From NCBI RefSeq assembly GCF_003628125.1, contig NZ_RBZU01000007.1:124363-188362 (forward strand): a stretch of DNA of 64,000 nt, read 5' to 3'. Every line of letters begins with the position of its first letter. Positions within the stretch are counted from its first letter, which is position 1. Shown here in pieces: positions 25,123 to 34,302 of this stretch. The notes under the pieces are model-generated. The model saw only the letters and a list, made by a program, of their open reading frames with translations. It did not search any database and was not told the DNA's origin. Source of the DNA: Pararobbsia silviterrae (GTDB taxonomy: Bacteria; Pseudomonadota; Gammaproteobacteria; Burkholderiales; Burkholderiaceae). Position numbers and translations under genes: made by a program.

Positions 25123-25335
25123 ATGACAACCATCCACATCAAGGAAAATGAGCCGTTTGACGTAGCACTGCGCCGTTTCCGCCGTACCATCGAACGCAAT
25201 GGCCTGATCACCGAACTGCGCGCACGTACCGCATACGAAAAGCCGACGACCGAGCGCAAGCGCAAGAAGGCTGCTGCCGTCGCCCGCCTGCGCAAGCGTC
25301 TGCGCCGCGATCAGCTGCCGAAGAAGCTCTACTAA
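25123..25335 (+). CDS. rpsU: 30S ribosomal protein S21
   Basis: This is the 70-residue bS21, beginning [18 protein letters not shown] and ending in the basic tail [10 protein letters not shown], as usual in Burkholderiales. It binds the small ribosomal subunit near the anti-Shine-Dalgarno region and supports translation initiation. The start at 25123 is fixed by family length and a GAAGGA site; an upstream in-frame ATG at 25045 is not used by homologues. It is monocistronic here. Confidence 0.97.
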   Translation: MTTIHIKENEPFDVALRRFRRTIERNGLITELRARTAYEKPTTERKRKKAAAVARLRKRLRRDQLPKKLY

Positions 25336-25749
25336 GCACAGCGTTTCGATGCATACGGTCCGGCATGAGCCGGTCCGATGCATGGGCGTGACGCCCTGTC
25401 ACGCTAAAGGTCCGGGTGCCGATCGCACTGTTGCCGAGTTTCGGCCCCGATGACGTTGCCCTGACCTGCCGTGCTTCATGTATCGCGCGATTCCGCTGGA
25501 TTTCGATTCAGACCGCGAACAACGCGATTTGCTGCTTGAAAACGCATTGACCTGCACGTGAAACGTGCGAGGTGTTTTTGCACGCCTATCGTTAACGATT
25601 TGCGTGCTGTTCGTGTTTGCTCGTCGTTTGTGCTTGTTCACCGTTAGCGATCTGCCGATCGCTTGCGCCTCGCGCACGACACGCGCATCGATCGATACGA
25701 TAATGCTCGGACTTCATTGAGCGAGCGGGCCGCCCCCGCGCACGTCGAC
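25336..25749. other. Gene-free region after rpsU
   Basis: These 414 bases contain GC-rich inverted repeats just after rpsU (CCGGC-ATGA-GCCGG near 25365 and GGGCG-TGA-CGCCC near 25385) without a T-run, possible weak terminators or processing sites. No gene or RNA was recognised in the remainder. Confidence 0.45.
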
Positions 25750-27003
25750 ATGAGCGTATCGCCCGACACCGGCACATCGCACCTCGCATCGCCCCATCGC
25801 GCCGATATCCCGACCGTTCTGTTCCGGACGATCGATCGCATCGCGCGCATCACGCTGAATCGCCCGGCCGCACTCAACGCGCTCGATTTGCCGATGATCC
25901 ATGCGATCGCCGCACGGCTCGAACAATGCCGCGCCGATCCGGACATCGTTGCCGTCGTCCTCGACAGCGCGCTCGACAAGGCGTTCTGCGCGGGCGGCGA
26001 CGTACGCGCCCTCTTACGCCCGGGTCACGATACGCGCGCGGATCTCGAACGTTACTTCGCCGACGAATACCGGCTCGATTTCGCGATCCATCGCTTTCCC
26101 AAACCCGTTGTCGCGATCATGGATGCCGTCACGATGGGCGGCGGCATGGGGCTCGCGCAAGGCGCGTCGTTACGCGTCGCGACCGACCGTAGCCGGATCG
26201 CGATGCCCGAGACGAAAATCGGTCTCGTGCCCGACGTCGGCGCGACGCATTTTCTCGCGGCCATGCCCATCGAAACCGCGCTGTATGTCGGCCTCACGGG
26301 CGTCACGCTCAGCGGCCCGGACGCGCTCGCATGCGGTCTCGCCGACGTCTGCGTCCCACATGACACGCTTGCGGGCCACGATTCAGGCCTTGATTCAGAT
26401 CTCAATTCCGGCCATCCATCAGGCCTCGATGCGCGCCTCGCCCGCATCGATACGTCGGGCACGCCGTCATTCGACGCACTGCGCGCCGCGCTCCAACACG
26501 CCTGCGCACCGTCGGCATCGACATCCGGGCACGCCGCGTCATCGCAGGCCGCGCACGCGCCGATCGCGCGTCAACACGCCTGGATTGCCGAACATTTTCG
26601 AAGCGACCGGTCGCCGCAGGCCATCGTCGAATCGCTGCGCGCCGCGCGTCGAGCCTTGCCCGACGACACAGCCGCACAGGCCGAACGCGATTGGCTCGAT
26701 GCAACGCTCAGTGCGCTGACCGCGTACTCGCCGACGATGATCCATGTCACGCGCGAGGCCCTGCTTCGCGGCCGCGGGATGACGCTCGCGGACAGCTTCC
26801 GGATGGAAATGGGCATCGTGATCCGCTCGATCGAGGAAGGCGATTTTCGCGAAGGCGTTCGCGCCCACCTCGTCGACAAGGACCGCGCGCCGAAGTGGGA
26901 TCCTGCCACGCTCGACGCGGTCTCGCGCGAGCGCATCGAGCATTTCATGACCTCGCCGTGGTCGCCCGATGCTCATCCGTTGCGCGATCTTGGCGCGCAT
27001 TGA
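25750..27003 (+). CDS. Enoyl-CoA hydratase/isomerase-family protein, 3-hydroxyisobutyryl-CoA hydrolase-like
   Basis: This protein of about 417 residues is of the crotonase superfamily, ECH_2 type, as in 3-hydroxyisobutyryl-CoA hydrolase of valine degradation. Motifs are ITLNRPAALNALDLPM, the oxyanion-hole sequences AFCAGGDVRAL and MDAVTMGGGMGLA, the acidic residues in MPETKIGLVPDVGATHFL, and the typical C-terminal FREGVRAHLVDKDRAPKW. An extra Ser/Ala/His-rich insertion of about 40 residues lies near 210-290. Start at 25750 (MSVSPDTG) is provisional; an ATG at 25663 would add 29 residues. It is not in an obvious operon. Confidence 0.85.
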   Translation: MSVSPDTGTSHLASPHRADIPTVLFRTIDRIARITLNRPAALNALDLPMIHAIAARLEQCRADPDIVAVVLDSALDKAFCAGGDVRALLRPGHDTRADLERYFADEYRLDFAIHRFPKPVVAIMDAVTMGGGMGLAQGASLRVATDRSRIAMPETKIGLVPDVGATHFLAAMPIETALYVGLTGVTLSGPDALACGLADVCVPHDTLAGHDSGLDSDLNSGHPSGLDARLARIDTSGTPSFDALRAALQHACAPSASTSGHAASSQAAHAPIARQHAWIAEHFRSDRSPQAIVESLRAARRALPDDTAAQAERDWLDATLSALTAYSPTMIHVTREALLRGRGMTLADSFRMEMGIVIRSIEEGDFREGVRAHLVDKDRAPKWDPATLDAVSRERIEHFMTSPWSPDAHPLRDLGAH

Positions 27004-27059
27004 CGCGCGCTAAAGCGCGGGGTTTAACACGCGTGCTAACACGAGATTGAGCGCGCGAT

Positions 27060-27917
27060 TTAACGCGAGGCCGGGTCTCGCCAACTGAATTGCGGTGCGA
27101 AGCCGAGCACGCGCCGCGCCTTGTCGATCGACAACAATGTGTCGTTCGGGCCTGACGGCTCGCTGAACGGCACCGACGGGAAGAACGCCGCGACGAGTTC
27201 GCGGTTCGACCGCGTCATGACCGTATCGGCATTGGCAATGATGAAATGATCGGCGCCCTTGACGTCGGCTTCGAGCGCGCGGCGGATCGCCTGCGCGCCG
27301 TCGCGCGCGTCGATATAGCCCCAGAGATTCCATTTGCGCGAGGCCGGGTCGGCATCGAACGGAAAGGCCGCGTAATCGGCCGGCTCCATGACGTTCGAAA
27401 ACCGCAGGCCAAGGATCTTGAGCTCGGGATCCCAGCGCGCGAACTGCTTCGCGATTTCTTCGCCGACGAGTTTCGACAGCGAATACGCCGACTCGGGACG
27501 CGCATCGCATGCCTCGTCGATCGGAATCCGTTGCGGCGGGATATCGAGCGGCAGGCCGAGCAGCGTCTCGCTCGACGCCCAGACGACATTGCGAATCTTG
27601 AGCCGCCGAGCTGCCTCGAACACGTTATAGGTCGTGATCGCGTTCGTGCGGAAAATCACCGCGTTCGTTTGCAGCCCGGGCGCCGGAATCGCCGCGAGGT
27701 GGACCACGCCGTCGACACCGTCGAACCGGTCGTCGATCTGCGAGAGCACTTCCAGCGTCTGCCCGAGGTCCTCGAGATCGGCTTTGACGAACGGGCACAC
27801 GCGCTGCGCGGGCAATACCGTATCGACGTTGACGACATCGTACCCATGTTCGAGCAGATCGCGCACACATGCGCGGCCGAGTTTGCCGCTTCCGCCCGTC
27901 ACGACGATTCTTGCCAT
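27060..27917 (-). CDS. NAD-dependent epimerase/dehydratase-family protein
   Basis: This 285-residue extended short-chain dehydrogenase has a TGGSGKLGRACVRDLLEHG nucleotide-binding start, VVHLAAIPAPG, the ASSETLLG segment, and YSLSKLVGEEIAKQFA with the YxxxK catalytic pair. The family includes uronate and sugar-nucleotide dehydrogenases; its form, without clear UDP-sugar signatures, is closest to uronate-dehydrogenase-like proteins. The ATG at 27917 is backed by AGGAGA. Substrate is not determined. Confidence 0.85.
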   Translation of the reverse strand: MARIVVTGGSGKLGRACVRDLLEHGYDVVNVDTVLPAQRVCPFVKADLEDLGQTLEVLSQIDDRFDGVDGVVHLAAIPAPGLQTNAVIFRTNAITTYNVFEAARRLKIRNVVWASSETLLGLPLDIPPQRIPIDEACDARPESAYSLSKLVGEEIAKQFARWDPELKILGLRFSNVMEPADYAAFPFDADPASRKWNLWGYIDARDGAQAIRRALEADVKGADHFIIANADTVMTRSNRELVAAFFPSVPFSEPSGPNDTLLSIDKARRVLGFAPQFSWRDPASR

Positions 27918-28176
27918 ACCGCTGTCTCCTGTGGGTTTTGAGTGTGGCGCACAGCGTACGCCCGATTCGACGGCTCTGCCTGTACGCGATCGGCAACGGT
28001 GAAATGCATCGGGCTCAGCAATGGCCTCGATACATCGACACGAGGTGCGCACCGCATCGATCCGAGGCGCGATGCATCGCCTATTCTTGTTGTCAAATCG
28101 ATTGACCCGATGATGTGCCAGAATCGAGACCGCGCATTTCGCGATCGCCGTTGCGGTACGCTTGCGCGCTCACGCC

Positions 28177-29331
28177 ATGGAGCCCATATTGAATCGAGCC
28201 CAGAACATCGACCTCGCCCGCAATCTGCTGGTCATTGTGATCCTGTCCGCGCTGGCGGCCGGCAGCTTCTATGTGATGCGGCCCTTCATACCGGGCCTGA
28301 TCTGGGCGGCGACGATCGTCATCGCGACCTGGCCGCTGATGCTCGGCCTCCAGCACCGGCTCGGCAACCGGCGCTGGCTCGCGACCGCGATCCTGCTCGC
28401 GGGTCTCGTCGTCGTCATCGTCCTGCCGCTCTATTCGGCGATCTCGACGCTCGCCGAGCACGCCGCGGACATCATGGACTCGATCAAGGCGCTGCCGACC
28501 TATTCGCTGCCGCCGCCGCCCGACTGGGTCGCGAAACTGCCGCTGCTCGGCAGCCGCGCCGCCAGCGAATGGCAAAAGCTCTCGGATGCGGGCCCCGGCG
28601 GCCTGCTCGCAAAGCTCGAACCCTATCTGACGCTTGCCGCGCGCTGGATGCTCGGGCATGCGGCCATCGTCGGCGCGTTCGTCGTGCATATGTGCATCAC
28701 GATCATCATCGCGGGCATTCTCTATATGAACGGCGAGGCCGCGGCGAGCCTCATGATGCGCTTCGCGGCGCGCACGGCCGGTGAACGCGGCACGGCGGCG
28801 ATTCGGCTCACGGGGCTGTCGATCCGCGCCGTCGCGCTCGGCATCGTCGTTACGGCGATCGCGCAATCGGCGATCGGCGGCATCGGTCTGTGGATCTGCG
28901 GCGTGCCCGGCGCGGGCATCCTCACGGCGATCATGCTGATGCTCTGCCTCGCGCAGATCGGCCCGCTGCCGCCGCTCGTCGGCGGCATCGTCTATCTGTT
29001 CTGGCACGACGCGCATGTGACGGGCGTCGTGCTCATCGTGATCACCGTGCTCGCCGCGATGCTCGACAACTTCCTGCGTCCGATGCTGATCCGGCGCGGC
29101 GTCGATCTGCCGATGCTGCTGATTCTTTCGGGCGTGCTCGGCGGCATGTTCGCGTTCGGCATCGTGGGCCTGTTCATGGGACCCGTGATTCTCGCCGTGA
29201 CGTTCACGCTGCTGCGCGCATGGATCGACGAAGTCCCGCCCGAACACTCGGCGGACCCCGTCATCGACGCCTTGCTCACGGCGCCGGCCGACGCCGATCA
29301 TGCACCCGTCAAGCGCGCGCAAGACGTCTAG
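28177..29331 (+). CDS. AI-2E family transporter (PerM/TqsA-like)
   Basis: This 384-residue inner-membrane protein has about seven to eight hydrophobic segments, with two near the start (LLVIVILSALAAGSFYVM and LIWAATIVIATWPLML) and the family end (GVLGGMFAFGIVGLFMGPVILAVTFTLL). The family contains the autoinducer-2 exporter TqsA and Na+/H+ antiporter-like members, so the substrate cannot be assigned. Met at 28177 is preferred over the upstream ATG at 28162. Confidence 0.88.
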   Translation: MEPILNRAQNIDLARNLLVIVILSALAAGSFYVMRPFIPGLIWAATIVIATWPLMLGLQHRLGNRRWLATAILLAGLVVVIVLPLYSAISTLAEHAADIMDSIKALPTYSLPPPPDWVAKLPLLGSRAASEWQKLSDAGPGGLLAKLEPYLTLAARWMLGHAAIVGAFVVHMCITIIIAGILYMNGEAAASLMMRFAARTAGERGTAAIRLTGLSIRAVALGIVVTAIAQSAIGGIGLWICGVPGAGILTAIMLMLCLAQIGPLPPLVGGIVYLFWHDAHVTGVVLIVITVLAAMLDNFLRPMLIRRGVDLPMLLILSGVLGGMFAFGIVGLFMGPVILAVTFTLLRAWIDEVPPEHSADPVIDALLTAPADADHAPVKRAQDV

Positions 29332-29352
29332 GAGGTTCGGCGCACGCGGCGT

Positions 29353-29646
29353 TTAACGCTGTTCGAAGCGGTCGTATTTGCGTTCGGCGTAGCTGCGTTC
29401 GCTTTCGAGTTCCGTCACGCGCGCCGCGGGCGGTCCCTTGCGCATGAATTCGAGCATGCGGTCGACCTGATCGGGCGGCCCTTGGATGACGGCCTCGACC
29501 GTGCCGTCCTCGCGGTTCTGCACCCATCCGCCGATGCCGAGTTCATGGGCACGGCGCACGGTCGAAAACCGGTACCCGACGCCCTGCACGCGCCCGCGCA
29601 CATGGACGTGATACGTCTCGATCTGTTCTTTGGCGTGGCTCACCAT
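29353..29646 (-). CDS. acyP: Acylphosphatase
   Basis: This 97-residue acylphosphatase hydrolyses carboxyl-phosphate bonds. The active-site segment VRGRVQGVGYRFSTVRRAHELG contains the catalytic Arg, and GWVQNREDGTVEAVIQGPPDQV holds the catalytic Asn. Length and fold agree with the family. The ATG at 29646 follows GGAGCG. Confidence 0.93.
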   Translation of the reverse strand: MVSHAKEQIETYHVHVRGRVQGVGYRFSTVRRAHELGIGGWVQNREDGTVEAVIQGPPDQVDRMLEFMRKGPPAARVTELESERSYAERKYDRFEQR

Positions 29647-29815
29647 GATGACGCTCCGATGCAAGTTCAAGTCGGGCGATATTCTAGGGCCTGTTCGCGC
29701 GAATGACAGGCCCCGCATGCACGACGCAACAATCGTGCTCGGCCGGCGCCAAGTGCAAATCGGCCTTGGCCCCGAGGGGCGCGTTTATAATCCAGCCGAA
29801 CTTTCCGGAGTCGCT

Positions 29816-30850
29816 GTGGGCATCAAGAAACTCGCCAACCACCTGAACCTGTCGATCGCGACGGTCTCGCGCGCGCTCAACGCCAGCGACGAAGTCAGCG
29901 CGGCGACGCGCCAACGCGTGCTCGAAGCCGCGGCCGAACTCGGCTATTCGCCGAACAAGGCGGCCGAAAGCCTGCGCAAGGGACGTCTGGACACGGTCGG
30001 ATTGATGTTGCCGATGCGCAGCCCCGAGGAAAACTACACGCTCTCGCTGTTCCTGACGCTTGCCGACGGCATCCAGGAGTCGTTGTCGAAATCGCAGCTC
30101 GATCTCGCGATGTACCAGAGCAAGACCGACGAGGACGAACTGACGCGGCTCAAGCGCATCGTCGAACGCCGGCAGGTCGACGGCGTCATCATCTCCGGCA
30201 CGCGGCGTCACGATCCGCGGCTCGACTATCTCGCCGAAAAGAACTTTCCGTTCGTCGCGTTCGGCCGCAGCGAATCGGGCGGCGAGCACGCCTGGATCGA
30301 CCTCGATTTCGAAACGGCGGCCGAGCAGGCGATCGAGCGGCTCGTCGGTTTCGGTCACACGCGGATCGCGATCGGCATGCCGGGGCAGGATGCGATGCAG
30401 GCGCACGTCTATCTGAACGGCTATCAACGCGCGCTCAAACGCTGCGGCATCGCGTATGACGCGTCACTCGCGCGGCATGACGAATTGAGCGAGCGCGGCG
30501 GCTATCGCGTGACGGGCGCGCTGCTTGAGTCCGCCGAACCGCCGACGGCGATTATTTTTCAGAGCGACTGCATGGCGATCGGCGCCTATCGCAAGCTCGC
30601 CGAACTCGGCTTGCGGCCCGGCAAGGACGTCGCGATCAGCGGCGGCGTGCTGACGGGCGAAGTCCCCGAGTATTTATCGCCGCGCCTCACGGGCTTTTCG
30701 ATCGCCGTGCGCGAACTCGGCATCCGCATGGGCGAAGCGATGCTGGCCCGGCTGCCGAGCGTCAACGCGCAGCGGTCCGCGACGCTCGTGCAGGAAGTGT
30801 GGCCGCTTCAACTCAAGGCACGCACGAGCGACGCCGGTCCGCAGACATAA
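29816..30850 (+). CDS. LacI-family transcriptional regulator
   Basis: This 344-residue regulator has an N-terminal LacI helix-turn-helix (KKLANHLNLSIATVSRALNAS followed by GYSPNKAAESLRKGR) and a periplasmic-binding-protein-like effector domain (DTVGLMLPM, GVIISGTRRHDPRLDYL, GHTRIAIGMPGQ and AIIFQSDCMAIGAYRKLAELGL). The start is the GTG at 29816, with GGAG five bases upstream; no ATG would begin the HTH correctly. Its effector is probably a sugar. It ends 14 bases from the convergent livM gene and has no neighbouring sugar gene. The operator-like palindromes at 47833-47860, before a sugar importer, lack a nearby LacI gene, so a distant link is possible but unproven. Confidence 0.93.
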   Translation: MGIKKLANHLNLSIATVSRALNASDEVSAATRQRVLEAAAELGYSPNKAAESLRKGRLDTVGLMLPMRSPEENYTLSLFLTLADGIQESLSKSQLDLAMYQSKTDEDELTRLKRIVERRQVDGVIISGTRRHDPRLDYLAEKNFPFVAFGRSESGGEHAWIDLDFETAAEQAIERLVGFGHTRIAIGMPGQDAMQAHVYLNGYQRALKRCGIAYDASLARHDELSERGGYRVTGALLESAEPPTAIIFQSDCMAIGAYRKLAELGLRPGKDVAISGGVLTGEVPEYLSPRLTGFSIAVRELGIRMGEAMLARLPSVNAQRSATLVQEVWPLQLKARTSDAGPQT

Positions 30851-30864
30851 ATGCGCACGGCGGC

Positions 30865-31938
30865 TCACGAACGCCGTGCGTCTCCGCGTCGAATCCAATA
30901 GCCGACGGGCAGCAATTGAATGCCGAATCGGGCTTCGACGGCGCCCCAGATCCCCTTGGGCAACACGAGCGCAAACAGTACCGCGACGACGCCGAGTCCG
31001 ATCAGATAGGCGACGCCGGTGCCGCCGAACAGCGTCTCGATGACAAAGAAGACGACCGCGCCGATGATCGGCCCTTCATACGTGCCGATGCCGCCGACGA
31101 GCACCATGAACAGCATATATGCCGTCCACTGAACGCCGAAGTAGGTGTTCGGCTGGAACGTGATCGCCGTCGCGAGCCAGAGCGCGCCCGCGAGCGCGCA
31201 GCCGAATGCCGACAGCACGAAGATCAGGCGCTTGGCCGGAAACACGCGAATCCCGATCGATGCGGCGGCCTCCTCGTTGTCGCGGATCGCCTGCAACGCG
31301 CTGCCGGCCCGGCTCCTCAACAACGCGAACACGCACCATCCGAGCCCCGCCATGCAGGCAAGCGCGAGCCAGTACGTGAACATCCGGCGTGTGTCGGTCG
31401 CATACGACTGAAGCGATATCAACGAAGTGCCCGTCTCGCCCTGAACGAGCGTATCGAGATTCACGAGCAAATGCGCGAGCGCCGCAACGACCCACATGCC
31501 GATCGCAAACTCGCCGCCGCCGAGTCTGAGCATGAACGACGCGATCGGCACGGACACGAGCGCGATCGCGAGCCCTCCGAGCACGATCGCGAGATACGGA
31601 TTGACCCCGAAGCTCGCGATGCGGACCGCCGCATACGCGCCGAGTCCGAAGAATGCCTGCTGGCCCACCGATACGAGTCCCGCATAGCCGGCGAGTGCAT
31701 TCCACATCAACGCGAGAATCGCGTAGATAAAGAGGATCGTGAGCCGATCGACGAACTCGGCGCTCAGCAGCCACGGCGCGAAGATCAGCGCGCACTGGAC
31801 GAGCACGAGTCCCGTGACCGAGGCCCGCGAGGTCCGCGTCCAGCGATGAATGGCATAGCCCTCGCGCGCCGCGCCCGCGGGGCTTTCGCGCAGCGTATCG
31901 TCGTTCGCGCGCGGCGCGGTCGATTTCGAATTCATCAT
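30865..31938 (-). CDS. livM: Branched-chain-type ABC importer permease (LivM)
   Basis: This 357-residue integral membrane protein is of the LivM family, with eight or nine hydrophobic segments and the conserved cytoplasmic loop AIRDNEEAAASIGIRVFPAKRLIFVLSA (interaction with the ATPases). It is the last gene of the operon running from 38095; its ATG at 31938 lies directly after the livH stop (an adjacent ATG at 31935 is possible). The importer probably carries an aromatic acid or similar compound rather than leucine, judged from the dehydrogenases in the same operon (inference). Confidence 0.92.
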   Translation of the reverse strand: MMNSKSTAPRANDDTLRESPAGAAREGYAIHRWTRTSRASVTGLVLVQCALIFAPWLLSAEFVDRLTILFIYAILALMWNALAGYAGLVSVGQQAFFGLGAYAAVRIASFGVNPYLAIVLGGLAIALVSVPIASFMLRLGGGEFAIGMWVVAALAHLLVNLDTLVQGETGTSLISLQSYATDTRRMFTYWLALACMAGLGWCVFALLRSRAGSALQAIRDNEEAAASIGIRVFPAKRLIFVLSAFGCALAGALWLATAITFQPNTYFGVQWTAYMLFMVLVGGIGTYEGPIIGAVVFFVIETLFGGTGVAYLIGLGVVAVLFALVLPKGIWGAVEARFGIQLLPVGYWIRRGDARRS

Positions 31939-31939
31939 G

Positions 31940-32824
31940 TCAACGAGTGCGGACAAAAGAGCGCAGCGAGCGCCCGTTCAGGACAATGCGCGACAGCAGC
32001 ACGACCAGGAACAGCACGTGGCCCGCAATCAGAAAGCCCTGGCTATGAATCTTCGCGCCGATGCTCTGCGCGACGCCCAGCGCGATACCGCCGCCGAGCG
32101 TGCCCCAGAGCGAACCGATGCCGCCGATCATGACGGCCTCGAATGCGAAGATCAGTTGCGGACCGCCCGCATAGGGATCGACCGTCGCGCGCATCGCGAG
32201 AAAGACGCCCGCGATCGCGACCGTGGCCATCGCGATCGCCGCGGCGATCGCATTGATCGCGACGGCGTTCACGCCGACGAGTTGCGCGGTCGCGGGATCG
32301 TCGGCCACCGCGCGGATCTTGCGTCCGAGCGGCGTGCGGTCGAGCATGAGCTGAAGCCCGCCGAGCAGCACGACCGCCACGCCGAACGTCAGCAACGACA
32401 GATGCCCGAGCGTGAGCCCCGCGATATCGACGCCGTCGTACGCGAGCGTGTCGATATACGGTGCGAGCGACCGCGTATCGGCGCCGAACGAAACGAACAA
32501 GGTGTTGTCGAGCACGACGGCGAGGCCGAACGTCGCGAGGATCGGCACGAGTTCGCCGGCGCGCGCGCTGCGTTCGAGCACGAGCCGATGCAGAATCCAG
32601 CCGACGATCGCCATGACGGGGATCGCGCACGCGAGCCCGATAAACGGATTCAGCTCATAGCGGTCGGCCAGATAGAACACACCGTAGGCCGCGACGACCG
32701 CGAGACTGCCATGCGCGAGATTGATGATCCGCATGACGCCGAACATGAACGAAATGCCGCAAGCGAGCAGCGCGTAATACCCGCCAAGCAAGACACCCTG
32801 AACAATCTGATTCAACCAGCTCAT
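31940..32824 (-). CDS. livH: Branched-chain-type ABC importer permease (LivH)
   Basis: This 294-residue LivH-type permease starts MSWLNQIVQGVLLGGYYALLACG and has the typical FGVMRIINLAHGS near the N-terminus and the loop IRAVADDPATAQLVGVNA that contacts the ATPases. It pairs with LivM. It overlaps the upstream livF gene by four bases. Confidence 0.93.
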   Translation of the reverse strand: MSWLNQIVQGVLLGGYYALLACGISFMFGVMRIINLAHGSLAVVAAYGVFYLADRYELNPFIGLACAIPVMAIVGWILHRLVLERSARAGELVPILATFGLAVVLDNTLFVSFGADTRSLAPYIDTLAYDGVDIAGLTLGHLSLLTFGVAVVLLGGLQLMLDRTPLGRKIRAVADDPATAQLVGVNAVAINAIAAAIAMATVAIAGVFLAMRATVDPYAGGPQLIFAFEAVMIGGIGSLWGTLGGGIALGVAQSIGAKIHSQGFLIAGHVLFLVVLLSRIVLNGRSLRSFVRTR

Positions 32825-33549
32825 GCATGCGCCTCGCTTTCCTTGCGGACCCGATGGCCGAAGTAATACCCCATGACTTCGTCGCGCGTCATCTGATCCG
32901 TGCGACCCGTGGCGACGACGCCGCCTTCGAGCATGCAGACGATGCGCTCCGCGAAATCGAACGTGCGCTGCAGGTCCTGTTCGACGAGGATCAGCGTCGT
33001 GCGTTGCTTGACGACCGTGGCCAGCGACTCGTAGACGCCCTGCACGGCCGCGGGCGACAGACCGAGCGAGACTTCGTCGAGAAGCAGCAAACGCGGATTG
33101 GTCATCAACGCGCGCCCGATCGCGACGGCTTGCTGCTGACCGCCCGACAACGATCCGGCCGCCGCTTTGATCTTGGGCTTGAGCTGCGGAAACGCGTCAA
33201 GCACGGTATCGACGTTCCATGCGCCCTTGCGGTTCGCCGCGCTTGCGACGCGCAGATTTTCGATGACCGACAACGAACCGAACAAGCGCCGGCCCTCGGG
33301 CACGAGCGCGATGCCCATCGATGCGCGCCGATGGGCCGGCGTCGACGTGACGTCGACGCCGTCGAATTCGATCGTGCCGGCCGACGCGCGATGAATCCCG
33401 GCGAGCGTACGCAAGAGCGTCGTCTTGCCCGCGCCGTTGGCGCCGACGAGTGCGAGACGCTCGCCGTCCTGCAAATCGAGATCGACGCCGCGCACGGCCT
33501 TGAGCAGACCGTGCTGGGCTTCGAGTCCCCTGACTTTGAGCGCTGTCAT
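32821..33549 (-). CDS. livF: Branched-chain-type ABC importer ATPase (LivF)
   Basis: This 242-residue ATPase has Walker A GANGAGKTT near 37, the LivF-type signature LSGGQQQAVAIGRALM, and Walker B LLLLDEVSLGLSP. The family places it as the second ATPase of Liv-type importers. It overlaps both neighbours by four bases, showing a tightly coupled operon. Confidence 0.93.
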   Translation of the reverse strand: MTALKVRGLEAQHGLLKAVRGVDLDLQDGERLALVGANGAGKTTLLRTLAGIHRASAGTIEFDGVDVTSTPAHRRASMGIALVPEGRRLFGSLSVIENLRVASAANRKGAWNVDTVLDAFPQLKPKIKAAAGSLSGGQQQAVAIGRALMTNPRLLLLDEVSLGLSPAAVQGVYESLATVVKQRTTLILVEQDLQRTFDFAERIVCMLEGGVVATGRTDQMTRDEVMGYYFGHRVRKESEAHA

Positions 33550-34277
33550 GCCGCGTGTCCCCCGAGATAGGCGCTGACGACCGCCGCATCGGACAACACC
33601 GCATCGGGCGTGCCGTCCGCGATGACCTTGCCCGCATCCATGCAGACCAGGCGTTCGACGACCTGAACGAGCACGTGCACGATATGTTCGATCCAGACGA
33701 GCGTGATATCGCGCTTGCGCAGCGTCTGGATCGTGCCGATCAGTTCGACGGCCTCGCCGTCCGTGAGGCCGCCGCCGATTTCATCGAGCAGCAGCAATTG
33801 CGGATTCGTCGCCAACGCGCGCGTGAGTTCGAGACGCTTGCGATCGAGCAGCCCGAGCGTTTCCGCGCGCCGGTTCGCGACGTGCGTCATCGCGCAAAGT
33901 TCGATCGCGTCGAGGCTGCGGTCATACGCTTCTTGCCGGCCGAATCCGCCGCCGTGCATCGCGGCGGTCAGGACGTTCTCGAAGACCGTCATGCCGTTGA
34001 ACGGACGCGGAACCTGATGGCTGCGCGCGATGCCGAGACGGCAACGCTGCGCGGCACTCACGTGCGTGATGTCCTCGCCGCGCAACGCGATCGTGCCCGC
34101 CGAGATGCCGAACGACCCCGACAGCGCCGCGAGCAACGTCGTTTTCCCCGCGCCGTTCGGTCCGACGATGCCGACCGCCTCTCCGGCGCGAACCGTGAAG
34201 TCCACGCCCGAGAGCACGGTCAGCGCGCCGAATCGCTTGACGATGCCCTGAGCATTCAGAAGGATCTGCTCTGCCAT
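33546..34277 (-). CDS. livG: Branched-chain-type ABC importer ATPase (LivG)
   Basis: This ATPase of about 243 residues has Walker A GPNGAGKTT near 37, Walker B LLLLDEIGGGLTDGE, and the LivG-type RSHQVPRPFNGMTVFENV segment. The usual LSGGQ is replaced by TLGLLDRKRLELTRAL, as seen in some LivG proteins. The start is uncertain: ATG at 34277 is used here; TTG at 34286, with AGGAG five bases upstream, is an alternative. Confidence 0.9.
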   Translation of the reverse strand: MAEQILLNAQGIVKRFGALTVLSGVDFTVRAGEAVGIVGPNGAGKTTLLAALSGSFGISAGTIALRGEDITHVSAAQRCRLGIARSHQVPRPFNGMTVFENVLTAAMHGGGFGRQEAYDRSLDAIELCAMTHVANRRAETLGLLDRKRLELTRALATNPQLLLLDEIGGGLTDGEAVELIGTIQTLRKRDITLVWIEHIVHVLVQVVERLVCMDAGKVIADGTPDAVLSDAAVVSAYLGGHAA

Positions 34278-34302
34278 GGTGCTCAAAGACACTCCTGCGC
34301 CG

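Noticed and set aside
28093-29322. Minus-strand open frame of about 400 codons opposite the AI-2E transporter
   Set aside because: Charged, domain-free translation that mirrors the membrane protein on the other strand.
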